The notes: generated by a model not told the origin, from the sequence alone. 15,980 bases of DNA from an uncultured Eubacteriales bacterium (GCA_900552015.1 URXY01000047.1:1-15980), one strand, 5' to 3'. Shown: positions 1 through 7,876, counted from the first letter of the stretch. A program made the numbers and translations.

Positions 1-2
1 CC

Positions 3-752
3 GCGCTCATCAAGGGCGAGCTCGACATGGCCTGCGTGCCCGCGAACCTCGCCGCTGTGCTCTACAATAAGACGGAGGGCGAGATCGAGGTGCTGGCCGT
101 CAACACGCTCGGCGTGCTCTACATCGTGGAAAACGGCGAGAGCGTGCAGTCCATCGCGGACTTGAAGGGCCAGACTATCGTGGCCGCGGGCAAGGGCTCC
201 ACGCCCGAGTACGTCCTGCGCTATCTTCTTACGCAGAACGGCATCGACCCCGACAACGACGTGACGATCGACTGGAAGAGCGAGCACAGCGAGTGCGTCG
301 CGGCGCTGGCCTCCGGTCAGGCGACCATCGCGCTGCTGCCGCAGCCCTTCGTCACCGTGGCACAGAGCAAGATCGAGGGGCTGCGCATGGCGCTCGACCT
401 GACGAAGGAGTGGGATGCGCTCGATAACGGCTCGAGCCTCATCACCGGCGTGATCGTCGCCCGCCGCGAGGTCGTGGAGGAAGATCCCGCGGCCGTGAAC
501 GAATTTCTGAAGGAATACGCCGCGAGCGTCGAGTGGGTGAACGCCAACACGGCGGACGCTGCCGCGCTCATCGGCGAGTACGGCATCGTGGACGCCGCTG
601 TCGCGGAAAAAGCGCTGCCCTACTGCAACATCGTCTGCCTGACGGGGGCGGACCTTCTTGAAGCGCTGCCCGGTTATTTAGAGGTGCTCTACAATGCGGA
701 CCCTGCCGCCGTCGGCGGTGAGATGCCGGACAACAGCTTCTATTTCGCATGA
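3..752 (+). CDS. ABC transporter substrate-binding protein, NitT/TauT family (5' partial)
   Basis: The reading frame is open from the window edge, so the signal peptide and the first lobe are missing; about 250 residues remain of a family that usually has about 320-350. The Met at 27 lies inside the frame (preceded by ALIKGELD) and is not the start. The visible part has the features of a periplasmic-binding-protein-like lobe of COG0715/NMT1-like proteins: an early D-x-A-C-V-P-A-N segment, then the hinge SIADLKGQTIVAAGKGSTPEY, then a second lobe with ASGQATIALLPQPFV and a helical tail. In Gram-positives such proteins are lipid-anchored outside the membrane and hand a small organic solute to the permease encoded next. 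The substrate cannot be read from the sequence; sulfonates, nitrate-like anions and pyrimidine precursors are all handled by this family. Permease and ATPase follow in the same direction. Confidence 0.85.
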   Translation, partial: ALIKGELDMACVPANLAAVLYNKTEGEIEVLAVNTLGVLYIVENGESVQSIADLKGQTIVAAGKGSTPEYVLRYLLTQNGIDPDNDVTIDWKSEHSECVAALASGQATIALLPQPFVTVAQSKIEGLRMALDLTKEWDALDNGSSLITGVIVARREVVEEDPAAVNEFLKEYAASVEWVNANTADAAALIGEYGIVDAAVAEKALPYCNIVCLTGADLLEALPGYLEVLYNADPAAVGGEMPDNSFYFA

Positions 753-757
753 TCTTT

Positions 758-783
758 CAGCGGCGGGCGCTGTCCCGCCGCTG
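758..783 (+). other. Intergenic hairpin between binding-protein and permease genes
   Basis: Perfect 10-bp arms (CAGCGGCGGG at 758-767, CCCGCCGCTG at 774-783) enclose a 6-base loop. No T-run follows, so it is probably not a full terminator. Such hairpins after a binding-protein gene commonly protect the upstream mRNA or reduce read-through, giving more binding protein than permease. That role is an inference. Confidence 0.55.
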
Positions 784-808
784 ACCGTTTAGAGGGGAGG
801 GGATAGAC

Positions 809-1573
809 ATGAAGCGAAGACCGCAGAAGATCCGCGTGTGGGCGGCCGCTTTCTGGCTGCTCGTCTGGCAGGGCGCGGCGATGGCGCTGCGCACGCTCTA
901 TCCGCACGGCGCGCTGCTGCTCGCGTCCCCGCTCTCCGCGCTTGAACGACTCTTCACGCTCGCGGGGACGGCGGCTTTTTGGCAGGCGGTGCTTGCGTCG
1001 GCGTCGCACATTCTGGGCGGCTTTCTGCTCTCGTGTGCGCTCGCGGTCGTGCTCGCGGCGCTTTCAACACGCTTTTCCTGCGTGGAGGAGCTGCTTGCGC
1101 CGACCGTCGCGGTCATCAAGGCCGTGCCGGTCGCGTCGTTCATCATCCTCGCGCTCGTGTGGCTCGACAGCCGGAGCCTGGCGTTTTTTATCTCCGCGCT
1201 GATGGCCTTTCCGCCGGTGTATCTGAACGTCTTGGAGGGCGTTCGGTGCACGGACGTGTCGCTTTTGGAGATGGCGCGGGTCTTTCGCGTGCCGTTTTGG
1301 CGGCAGGTGCGGGGGATATATCTTCCGCAGGTATTGCCGTATTTCCGCTCGGCAGTCAGTGTGGCGCTGGGCCTTTGCTGGAAGGCGGGCACGGCGGCGG
1401 AAGTCATCGGCCTGAGCGGCGGCACCATCGGCGAGCGGCTCTACACCGCGAAGGTGTACTTCCAGACGCCAGACCTCTTCGCCTGGACGGCGGTCATCGT
1501 GCTGCTGTCGGCCTGCTTTGAAAAGCTGTTTCTCTTCGCGGTGGACAAGATAGCGGAAAGGGTGGGCGTGTGA
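809..1573 (+). CDS. ABC transporter permease, NitT/TauT (SsuC/TauC-like) family
   Basis: A 254-residue integral membrane protein of the binding-protein-dependent transport permease family (BPD_transp_1), the usual size for the SsuC/TauC group. The N-terminus carries a few basic residues and then a membrane segment (FWLLVWQGAAMAL); about six hydrophobic segments follow. The cytoplasmic EAA loop that docks on the ATPase is visible at about residues 154-175: EMARVFRVPFWRQVRGIYLP, with the conserved I-x-LP ending. The ATG at 809 is chosen because GGGAGGGG lies a few bases upstream. Its stop overlaps the start of the ATPase gene by one base (TGATG), so the two are translationally coupled. It should form the channel for the solute delivered by the upstream binding protein. 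Confidence 0.92.
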   Translation: MKRRPQKIRVWAAAFWLLVWQGAAMALRTLYPHGALLLASPLSALERLFTLAGTAAFWQAVLASASHILGGFLLSCALAVVLAALSTRFSCVEELLAPTVAVIKAVPVASFIILALVWLDSRSLAFFISALMAFPPVYLNVLEGVRCTDVSLLEMARVFRVPFWRQVRGIYLPQVLPYFRSAVSVALGLCWKAGTAAEVIGLSGGTIGERLYTAKVYFQTPDLFAWTAVIVLLSACFEKLFLFAVDKIAERVGV

Positions 1574-2133
1574 TGGAGCTTGCCGTAACGAACCTCAAAA
1601 AGTACTATGACGGCAGAGCGGTGCTGGATGGCCTGTCCTTTACTGCGCCCGTTGGGCTGACGCGCATCGTTGGCGATTCGGGCATCGGCAAGACGACTCT
1701 GCTGCGCATTCTGCTGGGACTGGAGCGGGCGGACGGCAGCACGGTCGTGCCGCAGGGTCTCCGTTGGGCGGCGGTCTTTCAGGAGGACCGCCTGCTTTCG
1801 CAGTTGGACGCTGAGGGCAACCTTCGCTTTGCGCTCGGCACGGCCTACGACAGTCGAAAAGCCGCGGAGTTGCTCGAAACACTCGGGCTCGTCGATGTCG
1901 GCGGCAAAAGGGTGCGCGACTATTCCGGCGGCATGAAGCGCCGTCTGGCGCTCGCGCGGGCGCTGCTCGCGCCCTGCGACGCGCTCGCGCTCGACGAGCC
2001 GTTCACAGGACTTGACGCAGGGAACCGCGAGGCCGCGCTCGCGTGCATCCTGCGCGCGGCGGAGGAAAAGATCGTCCTGCTCGCCGCGCACGAGGACTTG
2101 GATATCTCGGGCGGCCACACCGTACAGCTATAA
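1573..2133 (+). CDS. ABC transporter ATP-binding protein (short SsuB/TauB-like)
   Basis: The ATPase that powers the importer. From the ATG at 1573 (186 residues) the motifs appear in order: Walker A GDSGIGKT at 34-41, Q-loop Gln 70 (VFQED), signature YSGGM at 117-121 in place of LSGGQ, Walker B with LALDEP at 138-143, D-loop GLD, and the switch His 173 (LAAHED). The chain ends about 13 residues after that His. SsuB/TauB proteins usually have about 240-260 residues, so the linker after Walker A is compact and the C-terminal extension is absent, but every catalytic motif is present. A GTG at 1570 directly precedes the ATG and could also be used; the ATG gives the usual one-base overlap with the permease stop. 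It is the last gene of the operon, followed by a strong terminator. Confidence 0.93.
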   Translation: MELAVTNLKKYYDGRAVLDGLSFTAPVGLTRIVGDSGIGKTTLLRILLGLERADGSTVVPQGLRWAAVFQEDRLLSQLDAEGNLRFALGTAYDSRKAAELLETLGLVDVGGKRVRDYSGGMKRRLALARALLAPCDALALDEPFTGLDAGNREAALACILRAAEEKIVLLAAHEDLDISGGHTVQL

Positions 2134-2170
2134 AAAAGTCTCCCTTCTGCAATGTGGAAGGGAGACTTTT
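2132..2170. terminator. Bidirectional intrinsic terminator between ABC operon and MATE gene
   Basis: Perfect 13-bp arms (AAAAGTCTCCCTT at 2134-2146, AAGGGAGACTTTT at 2158-2170) surround an 11-base loop. The A-rich left flank and T-rich right end let it work on both strands, ending the + strand ABC operon and the - strand MATE gene that finishes at 2188. Confidence 0.9.
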
Positions 2171-2187
2171 GCTTCTTGATGGGGTGT

Positions 2188-3549
2188 TCAGTTGATGCTT
2201 TGAGGGAGTGCCGTCCCTTTTTCCCTGCGGTCCAGATAGAGATAGAAGCCGATGTTCAAGAGGATGCCGACCGTAGTGGATACCGGGGCCGCGAGACCGA
2301 TCTTCGTCAGGCTGGCGTTCGGCTGGATGCTCATGAAGTACGCGAACGGTAGGCGGACGAGCAGCGTCTGAATGAGGCCCTGCACCATGACCCAGAGCGT
2401 CTGGTCGTTGCCGTTGAAGTAGCCGACCATGCTGAACAGCACCGCTGTCACGATGGTCTCAGGCGCGAAGCTCTTCAGATACGCAAAGCCTTTCTGGACA
2501 ACTTCGGCGTCGGGCGAAAAGATGCCGGCGAGCACATCGCCCTTGAGCATGACGAGCGCGAACACGGCGCAGCCGAAGACCAATCCCACGCCGATGCCCG
2601 TCAGCATCGACTGTTTGGCGCGCTTTTTGTTGCCCGCGCCGATATTCTGCGCGACGAACGATGCCATCGACTGCATCAGCGCGATCGGAATGAGCATGGC
2701 GAAGTTGACGATCTTGCTCGCGACGCCGTAGCCGGACGAGGCCGCAAGGCCCAGCCGGTTGACGAACGCGCAGAGCGCGAGGAACGAGAGTTGCGTCAGA
2801 AATTCCTGCAGGGCGAGCGGCAGGCCGATGCTCAAAAACTTCCTGCACTGGGGATTCAGGCGGAAGTTCGCGCGCGTGATGGCGAACGGCAGCTTCTTTT
2901 TGATGAGTAGCGCGACCGCGAGCACCACGCTGACGGCCTGCGCCGCGACCGTCGCGATAGCAGCGCCCGCGGCGTCCATGCCGAAGACCGCGACCAGAAG
3001 GAGGTCGCCCGCGATGTTGACGATGCAGGCCACCAGCACGAAGATGAGCGGCGAGCGGCTGTCGCCAAGCCCGCGGAAGATGGCGGAGAGCAGGTTGTAG
3101 GCAACGATGAAGAAAATGCCGCCGCCGCAGATGCCCACATAGCTCGCTGTGAGGTCAATGGCCTCCTCGGGCGCCTGCATCAGCACGGAAATGGGCCGCG
3201 CAAAGCCCACGAGCAGAATGGATATCCCGACGGACAGGATCGTGAACACGACCGCCGTGCCGCCGAGGATCGCGCCGATCTGCTCTGGCCGCTTTTCGCC
3301 AAGATACCGCGCGATGAGGACCGTGACGCCCATCGCGAGCTGCGCGACCACGAAGATCACAAGGTTCAGGATATGGCTGCCGGTCGAAACTGCGGAGAGT
3401 CCTGCCGTCGAGCCGAACTGGCCGACGACCAGCAGGTCGACCGCGCCGTAGGCCGCCTGCAAAATGAGCGCGCCGAGCACGGGGAGCATGAAAAACGATA
3501 GCTTTTTCAAAATGCTGCCCTGCGTAAAATCGCTGCGCTCAGTAGACAA
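2188..3549 (-). CDS. MATE family efflux transporter (TTG start)
   Basis: A multidrug/toxin extrusion pump of 453 residues, the usual MATE length, with about twelve hydrophobic segments in two homologous MatE halves. The N-terminal half begins ILKKLSFFMLPVLGALILQA and continues with YGAVDLLVVGQFG, a typical MATE first-helix/second-helix pattern; the second half starts near FLSIGLPLALQEFLTQLSF. Such pumps expel cationic or amphipathic drugs using a Na+ or H+ gradient. The frame is open upstream to 3648, but the start is placed at the TTG at 3549-3547: an ideal AAAGGAGGG (3564-3556) lies six bases before it, no ATG is suitably placed, and this start overlaps the end of the MarR gene. The substrate is unknown. 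The coupling to MarR suggests induction by a compound the regulator senses. Confidence 0.93.
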   Translation of the reverse strand: MSTERSDFTQGSILKKLSFFMLPVLGALILQAAYGAVDLLVVGQFGSTAGLSAVSTGSHILNLVIFVVAQLAMGVTVLIARYLGEKRPEQIGAILGGTAVVFTILSVGISILLVGFARPISVLMQAPEEAIDLTASYVGICGGGIFFIVAYNLLSAIFRGLGDSRSPLIFVLVACIVNIAGDLLLVAVFGMDAAGAAIATVAAQAVSVVLAVALLIKKKLPFAITRANFRLNPQCRKFLSIGLPLALQEFLTQLSFLALCAFVNRLGLAASSGYGVASKIVNFAMLIPIALMQSMASFVAQNIGAGNKKRAKQSMLTGIGVGLVFGCAVFALVMLKGDVLAGIFSPDAEVVQKGFAYLKSFAPETIVTAVLFSMVGYFNGNDQTLWVMVQGLIQTLLVRLPFAYFMSIQPNASLTKIGLAAPVSTTVGILLNIGFYLYLDRREKGTALPQSIN

Positions 3550-3991
3550 GGGTGACCCTCCTTTCGGCCATGACGTCGTAAAGCGCCTGAATGGTGCGAA
3601 TGGTGCATGCCGCGTCCTCGTCGGAAATATCGCCGAGCATCGGTGCAAGCTGTGCGAAAAACTGCTCGTTGAACGTCTGCGAGAGCTTTCTGCCCTGCTC
3701 CGTGATGGTGAGATACGTCACGCGCCCATCCTCTTCGGATGAGCTCTTTTGCAGGTATCCTTTGTCCTTCATCTCCTTGACGGTGCGCGTCACGCCGGGG
3801 CGGGGGAGGTGCAGCGCATCGCTGATGTCGGACACCTTGACGCGCACGCCCTGACGCTCCAGCGTCTCGATCGTGTCGAGATACTGGATGTAGGACGATG
3901 TGACGCCCTTCGGCAGTGCCGGGAGCAGCTCGCGGGCGCGCTTGGCCTGATAGCAGGCGTCGAGCAGCGCCTTGATCATCGAGATGGTCAT
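3539..3991 (-). CDS. MarR family transcriptional regulator
   Basis: A 150-residue winged-helix repressor of normal MarR length. The DNA-binding core is visible at about residues 40-100: TLERQGVRVKVSDISDALHL, then RPGVTRTVKEMKDKGYLQKS as recognition helix region, then the wing EEDGRVTYLTITEQGRKL with the conserved D-x-R-x-x-x-L-T-x-x-G. The N- and C-terminal helices would form the dimer interface. The ATG at 3991 has AAAAAGGAG six bases upstream. Its stop codon overlaps the start of the MATE pump, a common MarR-efflux pair in which the repressor controls both itself and the pump and is released by a small ligand. The upstream promoter contains a palindrome overlapping the -10 (see 4019-4037), which supports autoregulation. 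The ligand is not predictable. Confidence 0.93.
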   Translation of the reverse strand: MTISMIKALLDACYQAKRARELLPALPKGVTSSYIQYLDTIETLERQGVRVKVSDISDALHLPRPGVTRTVKEMKDKGYLQKSSSEEDGRVTYLTITEQGRKLSQTFNEQFFAQLAPMLGDISDEDAACTIRTIQALYDVMAERRVTLVY

Positions 3992-4004
3992 AATGATCTC
4001 CTTT

Positions 4005-4037
4005 TTAGTTATCTTAGTTAATTATCAATGATAATTA
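4005..4037 (-). promoter_or_regulatory. Putative MarR operator (palindrome plus tandem half-sites)
   Basis: A perfect palindrome TAATTATC-AAT-GATAATTA (4019-4037) overlaps the -10 box of the marR-MATE promoter. Directly next to it, toward the gene, TTAGTTA occurs twice at a 9-base step (4005-4011 and 4014-4020). Placement and symmetry fit a MarR dimer site that blocks RNA polymerase. Binding itself is inferred. Confidence 0.6.
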
Positions 4038-4062
4038 TAGTGGCGCGACGCACATTTGTTAA
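4034..4062 (-). promoter_or_regulatory. SigA-type promoter for marR-MATE
   Basis: On the - strand TTAACA (4062-4057) and TATAAT (4039-4034) are separated by exactly 17 bases, a near-consensus vegetative promoter. It lies about 40 bases upstream of the MarR start codon. Confidence 0.8.
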
Positions 4063-4076
4063 GCGGCACAACGTGC

Positions 4077-4119
4077 AAAAAAGAAAACTGTGTGAAAGGC
4101 GCTGCCGTTCACACAGTTT
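4077..4119 (-). terminator. Intrinsic terminator after the 4149-5006 gene
   Basis: Perfect 12-bp arms (AAACTGTGTGAA at 4085-4096, TTCACACAGTTT at 4108-4119) enclose an 11-base loop. On the - strand the stem is followed by TTTTCTTTTTT (about 4087-4077), a classic U-tract. It separates the membrane protein gene from the marR promoter just beyond it. Confidence 0.88.
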
Positions 4120-4148
4120 GGGGAGGATATCTTTGGCGGATATGCTTG

Positions 4149-5006
4149 TTATGGCTCAGCTCCGTGCTCGCCGCTCTCACTGCCATTGGCGGCGGGAGAC
4201 TTTGCCCGCGCGGGCAGGCGCGGGGCGGGAAGGTCCACGCCGAGGAAAAGCTTGACGAGCCAGACGAAGAACACGAGCACCAGCACGGGGATGAGGCAGG
4301 ACGTGACGAGCATCACAGCCAGCGCCTCGAGAAAATCGTTGAGCACGCTCTTGAGCTTGTCGACGGCGTCGGTCGCGGCGGAGGAGATGCCCTCCGTCAC
4401 CTTGGAGAAAAGGCCGGAAAGGCCGGTCTTGGTGTCGCTGTCCGCATTGTCGTCGGTCGCTTCACCGATGGCGTCGGTCGTCTGCTTGGCGGATTCGATG
4501 GTCGCGCCGATGGACGCGCGGTAGGTGTCCTCGATGGTGTCGGAGACCCAGACGCTCGTCGGGATGATGAGCACGACGGCGAGACCGAAGAGCGCGAGCT
4601 TTTTGGAAAGCGCGCGCAGCGTGTCGCGGTAGAAAAATAGACTTGCCGCGAGCAGCACACACGCAAGCGGCAGCAGCACGCGGAAGGCTGCGCCTGCCAT
4701 GATGGTCAGCAGGTACTTTTCGAGGAAGATCGCGCACAGCACGATGAGAAAGTACCCGCTCAGGTCCGCGAGCTTTTCGGCGATGGGGGTGGCGGCGTCG
4801 CCCGGCAAAAGCGTGATGGCGGCGGAGGCGGCGGTGGAGGCCGCCGTCAGCTCGAGCACCGTCTCCTGCTTCTTGTCGAGCGATTCGATGGCGTGCGGAA
4901 AGGTCTGGGGCTGGCTCATCTTCTGCGCGATGGGGAAGAATGAGACGAGCGCAAGGGCCAGCAGCAGCGCTGCGGCCGCAAGTTTTTTGCTTACTTCGCT
5001 TTTCAT
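4149..5006 (-). CDS. Hypothetical multi-pass membrane protein
   Basis: Not recognised as a named family. The 285-residue product starts with a basic N-terminus and a hydrophobic segment (AAAALLLALALVSFFPIA, about residues 10-27) that could be a signal anchor. An exposed segment of about 70 residues rich in Ala/Thr follows (LTAASTAASAAITLLPG). Three membrane segments come next, at about 85-105, 108-125 and 137-155. A polar Asp/Thr/Ser-rich loop (ATDDNADSDTK) and an amphipathic helix lead to a last strong membrane segment (LIPVLVLVFFVWLVKLFLGV, near 240-260) and a Pro/Ala-rich tail. The frame is open further upstream, but the ATG at 5006 has AAGGAG six bases before it and lies only about 25 bases below a strong promoter. 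It is a single-gene unit with its own terminator. Its promoter is almost identical to that of the SLH protein gene upstream. Confidence 0.8.
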   Translation of the reverse strand: MKSEVSKKLAAAALLLALALVSFFPIAQKMSQPQTFPHAIESLDKKQETVLELTAASTAASAAITLLPGDAATPIAEKLADLSGYFLIVLCAIFLEKYLLTIMAGAAFRVLLPLACVLLAASLFFYRDTLRALSKKLALFGLAVVLIIPTSVWVSDTIEDTYRASIGATIESAKQTTDAIGEATDDNADSDTKTGLSGLFSKVTEGISSAATDAVDKLKSVLNDFLEALAVMLVTSCLIPVLVLVFFVWLVKLFLGVDLPAPRLPARAKSPAANGSESGEHGAEP

Positions 5007-5028
5007 GGGATTCTCCTTGCTTGGGATA

Positions 5029-5068
5029 GATAGCACCATCATACGCGCGGGGCGAAAAATGTCAAGCG
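5029..5068 (-). repeat. 40-bp promoter repeat, copy 1
   Basis: The block matches 8136-8175 in 39 of 40 bases; the only difference is C versus A at the sixth base (5034 versus 8141). It spans the whole -35, spacer and -10. Sequence outside the block is unrelated. Confidence 0.9.
5038..5065 (-). promoter_or_regulatory. Promoter of the membrane protein gene (copy 1 of a duplicated promoter)
   Basis: On the - strand consensus TTGACA (5065-5060) and TATGAT (5043-5038) are 16 bases apart. It lies inside a 40-base block (5029-5068) that recurs at 8136-8175 with a single difference. The start codon is at 5006, so the leader is only about 25 bases, unlike the other copy. Confidence 0.85.
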
Positions 5069-5074
5069 CGGGAT

Positions 5075-5108
5075 AAAAAACGCGCCCCCTGCCTTCGGCA
5101 GGGGGCGC
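5075..5108 (-). terminator. Intrinsic terminator after the SLH protein gene
   Basis: A perfect 12-bp GC-rich stem (5082-5093 with 5097-5108, GCGCCCCCTGCC and its complement) closes a 3-base loop. On the - strand it runs into GTTTTTTA (5081-5074). It lies just after the stop at 5126 and directly upstream of the next promoter's -35. Confidence 0.92.
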
Positions 5109-5125
5109 ATTGCGCTGTTTGATTT

Positions 5126-7810
5126 TTACTTTGCAGCCGCCAGACGGATATAGCGGGCGAACATCGCGGACACCTGCGCGCGGGTGGCCTGACCCTGCGG
5201 GTTCAGCAGGCCGTCCATGCCGTTGATGATGCCGTTGTTCACGCACCACAGCATCGCGTCAGAGGCGAAGGCACTCACGGATGCAGCGTCCGCATAGGCG
5301 CTCAGGCTGCCGCTCGCGGCCGGGGAGCCGCAGTAGCGGTAGAGCATCGCGGCGAGCTGCTCGCGGGTGATGGAGCCGTTGGGATCGGTGCCGTCGGACA
5401 CGCCGTTGGCAACGGCCCACGCGCAGCCCTTATCGTACCAGTTCGCGCCGCCATCGGTGTTCTCGCCGGCAAGGCGCGCGATGACCGTGACGACCATGCC
5501 GCGGGTCATGCTTGCCTCGGGGGAGAAGAGTGCGGGGGCGGTGCCGTTGAACAGCTCACGGGCGGAGACGAAGTCCACATCGGACGCAGCCCAGTGGCCG
5601 ACGGTATCGGCAAAGTTCTTGCTGTTGTTGATGACCTTGATCTGCATGCTGCCCTTGACGCCGAGGACCAGACCGTTCTCGGTGATGACGGCGGTCTTGA
5701 TGATCTCCTCGGTGCCGTCGGGATTCACGCGGACGGCAACAGTGCCCTGCTTGGCGTTCACAACGGGGATGGCGACGGCGACTTCACCGGCGTTCGCGGG
5801 AACACTGAGCTTGATGACGGGCGCAGCCGCGGAGGACGCGGCGGGCGTGACGGTGATGGGCGCGATGACGGGCGCGTTCTTCTGCTCGGCGGCCTTCACG
5901 TCGGCGGCGGAGATGCTCGCGGAGATCTCGGTGCTGCCGTTTGCGTCCGTCTTGACCGTGCCGACAGAGCCGTTCGCGGTCGTGGTGGTCTCAGTCACGG
6001 CGCCGGTGGCCTTATCGGTCGTGGTGGTCGTGGTGGAGCCGTCGGGGTTCTTGGTCGTGGTGGAGGAACTGTTGTTATTCGGGGTCACGGGAACATAGAC
6101 CAGCTTGGCGATGTCCTCCGTCTTGGTCGCATTGCAGTTGGTGCAGGTGTAGGTCATCGTGCCGACCTCAGTGTAGGTGGGATAGGCGGTGACAACACCA
6201 GCGTTCCATGTATGAGCAGCAATAGTGTAGGTATCAGCAGTTTTGTCGTGTTTAGCGCAATAACCATCAGGAACAAAGCTGGTATCCTTACCTTCAGCGG
6301 TGCAATCCTTAGGATTGAACTTGATGTAAGTGCCGCCAGTAACAGTGATGCTTGCGGTGCCGTTCTTATAATTCTCATCAAGGCAGTTCAGAAGAAGGTT
6401 ATAACCATCCTGAACTCCATTTGTATTCAACTGCTGAATGGAGAAAGAGCCATCTTTGATGGTCAACTGACCTTCTAAGACATACACAACGCTGATGTTG
6501 CCGACATACTCGCCGTTTTCAATGGTGCACTTTGCGGTTGTATCATAAAGATCGACAGCATAACAGTCGTTTTCCTTAGTTTTAAGCTTGCCGTTACCAG
6601 TAATGGTCAAATCGCCGTTATCGCGAACAGAGATGAGAGACCAGTGCTTCACCCCATCAGCATTGTTCCAAATATCCTTGGTGTTGTAGATGGTATGGCC
6701 CTCCAAATCAAGAGTGAGCTTTTTGGTGACAATTAAGGTATTAGCTAAGTCAAGGTCAGCAGCCAGCTTGATAGTTGCACCATCAGCGGCATAAGCAACT
6801 GCGTTGGCGAGGTCGGAGTAAGTGCCGCTTTCGGTTACGATAGTGGCTTTGCCTTTCTCACCATCACCGTTCACAAACGCACCGTTGATAGTACTATTAC
6901 CGGTAATATTCAGCTTGACGGAGATGGCATCCTTCTGATACGTATAAACGCGGCCGCCAGTTACGGTGGTGTTGTTTAATGTGCAAGTTGCAGGGGTGTC
7001 ATAGGCAGTGCCGTCAGCGCGATTGCCGACAACTACAGCACCCATAGGAACTTCATTGCCGCTGCCCCAAACTTTGTTGTCATACGTACCAGCGTCATTA
7101 TACGCGCTGGACAGAGTGATTGTACTGTTATTGACAGTGGCTGTGCCGCAACGAACAAACAGCACTTGACGGCCACCATAGATTTTGCAGTTATCAATAT
7201 TCATAGTGCCGGGAACGTTGATCATTACAGTGCAGGTGTCTCTATCATTGTTCTGATAGCAAGTAGAGGTAAGGGTGGAATTCTTAAGGGTGATCCTAAC
7301 ATTATCGCTCAGATTACCACTGGCATTTGTTCCGATGACATAAACACCAGCAGTAATTCTAGAGTTTGTGACAGTAACAGCGGAAGCGTTACCAGCAGGG
7401 AAAAACGCAGAGGCAGTGGTGTTCATAGTGACGTTGTCCACAATGAGAGTAGCATCTTTGTCTGCGGCAAATGCAGCGAGGTCACCACAAGTAAAGGTGG
7501 AATTCAAAATAGTACCATTATAAAATTTTACGGTTTTTCCTTCCGGAACAGTTACGGTGCCAGCGGAAGTTATAGTCAATGTTTTGCCGTTCAGATTGAT
7601 TTCTAATCCGTTAGCAATCGCAGACTGCAATTTGGCAGCGGGAATGGAGGTATCACTTGCTAAAGTGACAACGCCATCCGTAGCTGAAGGCAGTTCCGCT
7701 GCAACTTGCTCCGCTTCCGCAGGCGCTCCGCCTTCCGCCATTGCCGACACCGGCAGAAGCGTCAGCACCATACACAGCGCCAACAATACAGAACACAATT
7801 TTCTTTTCAT
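5126..7810 (-). CDS. Secreted beta-helix surface protein with three SLH domains, under a c-di-GMP riboswitch
   Basis: An 894-residue exported protein. Residues 1-25 are a signal peptide (KRK, a hydrophobic core, cleavage near VSAMA-EGG). Residues about 45-530 form repeated short beta strands with Asn/Thr ladders (LEINLNGKTLTI, ATVNNSTITL, LTLDLEGHTIYN, ASITVTGGTY), typical of right-handed beta-helix adhesins or carbohydrate binders. A short H-x-W...TYTCTNC module (about 534-570) carries a Cys pair (C-T-N-C). A Thr/Ser-rich linker (from about 577) and a beta domain precede three SLH repeats (about 732-890; FADTVGHW, TRGMVV, TREQLAAMLYRYCG, TRAQVSAMFARY), which bind pyruvylated wall polysaccharide. 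The frame is open to 8251, but the ATG at 7810 is chosen for its AGAGGAGG and signal peptide; the upstream part is a structured leader. DNA for the beta-helix part (about 6180-7640) is visibly lower in GC than the SLH part. The exact ligand is unknown. Confidence 0.9.
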   Translation of the reverse strand: MKRKLCSVLLALCMVLTLLPVSAMAEGGAPAEAEQVAAELPSATDGVVTLASDTSIPAAKLQSAIANGLEINLNGKTLTITSAGTVTVPEGKTVKFYNGTILNSTFTCGDLAAFAADKDATLIVDNVTMNTTASAFFPAGNASAVTVTNSRITAGVYVIGTNASGNLSDNVRITLKNSTLTSTCYQNNDRDTCTVMINVPGTMNIDNCKIYGGRQVLFVRCGTATVNNSTITLSSAYNDAGTYDNKVWGSGNEVPMGAVVVGNRADGTAYDTPATCTLNNTTVTGGRVYTYQKDAISVKLNITGNSTINGAFVNGDGEKGKATIVTESGTYSDLANAVAYAADGATIKLAADLDLANTLIVTKKLTLDLEGHTIYNTKDIWNNADGVKHWSLISVRDNGDLTITGNGKLKTKENDCYAVDLYDTTAKCTIENGEYVGNISVVYVLEGQLTIKDGSFSIQQLNTNGVQDGYNLLLNCLDENYKNGTASITVTGGTYIKFNPKDCTAEGKDTSFVPDGYCAKHDKTADTYTIAAHTWNAGVVTAYPTYTEVGTMTYTCTNCNATKTEDIAKLVYVPVTPNNNSSSTTTKNPDGSTTTTTTDKATGAVTETTTTANGSVGTVKTDANGSTEISASISAADVKAAEQKNAPVIAPITVTPAASSAAAPVIKLSVPANAGEVAVAIPVVNAKQGTVAVRVNPDGTEEIIKTAVITENGLVLGVKGSMQIKVINNSKNFADTVGHWAASDVDFVSARELFNGTAPALFSPEASMTRGMVVTVIARLAGENTDGGANWYDKGCAWAVANGVSDGTDPNGSITREQLAAMLYRYCGSPAASGSLSAYADAASVSAFASDAMLWCVNNGIINGMDGLLNPQGQATRAQVSAMFARYIRLAAAK

Positions 7811-7876
7811 TTGAATTCCTCCTCTAATTTCTTTTGTATGATAGCTTCCGCGGCTCCCCACGGTTGGTCTACAAAT

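Noticed and set aside
5007..5249. In-frame extension of the membrane protein gene to 5249
   Set aside because: It would cross the promoter at 5038-5065, a terminator and the end of the SLH gene; the ATG at 5006 has a good ribosome site.
5367..6478. Open frames on the + strand opposite the Thr-rich linker
   Set aside because: Low-complexity Val/Ala/Gly-rich products that mirror repeated codons of the linker.
6900..7600. Repeats in the beta-helix region as possible CRISPR or tandem DNA repeats
   Set aside because: The repetition is at the protein level (beta-helix ladder) with no conserved DNA repeat unit or regular spacer.
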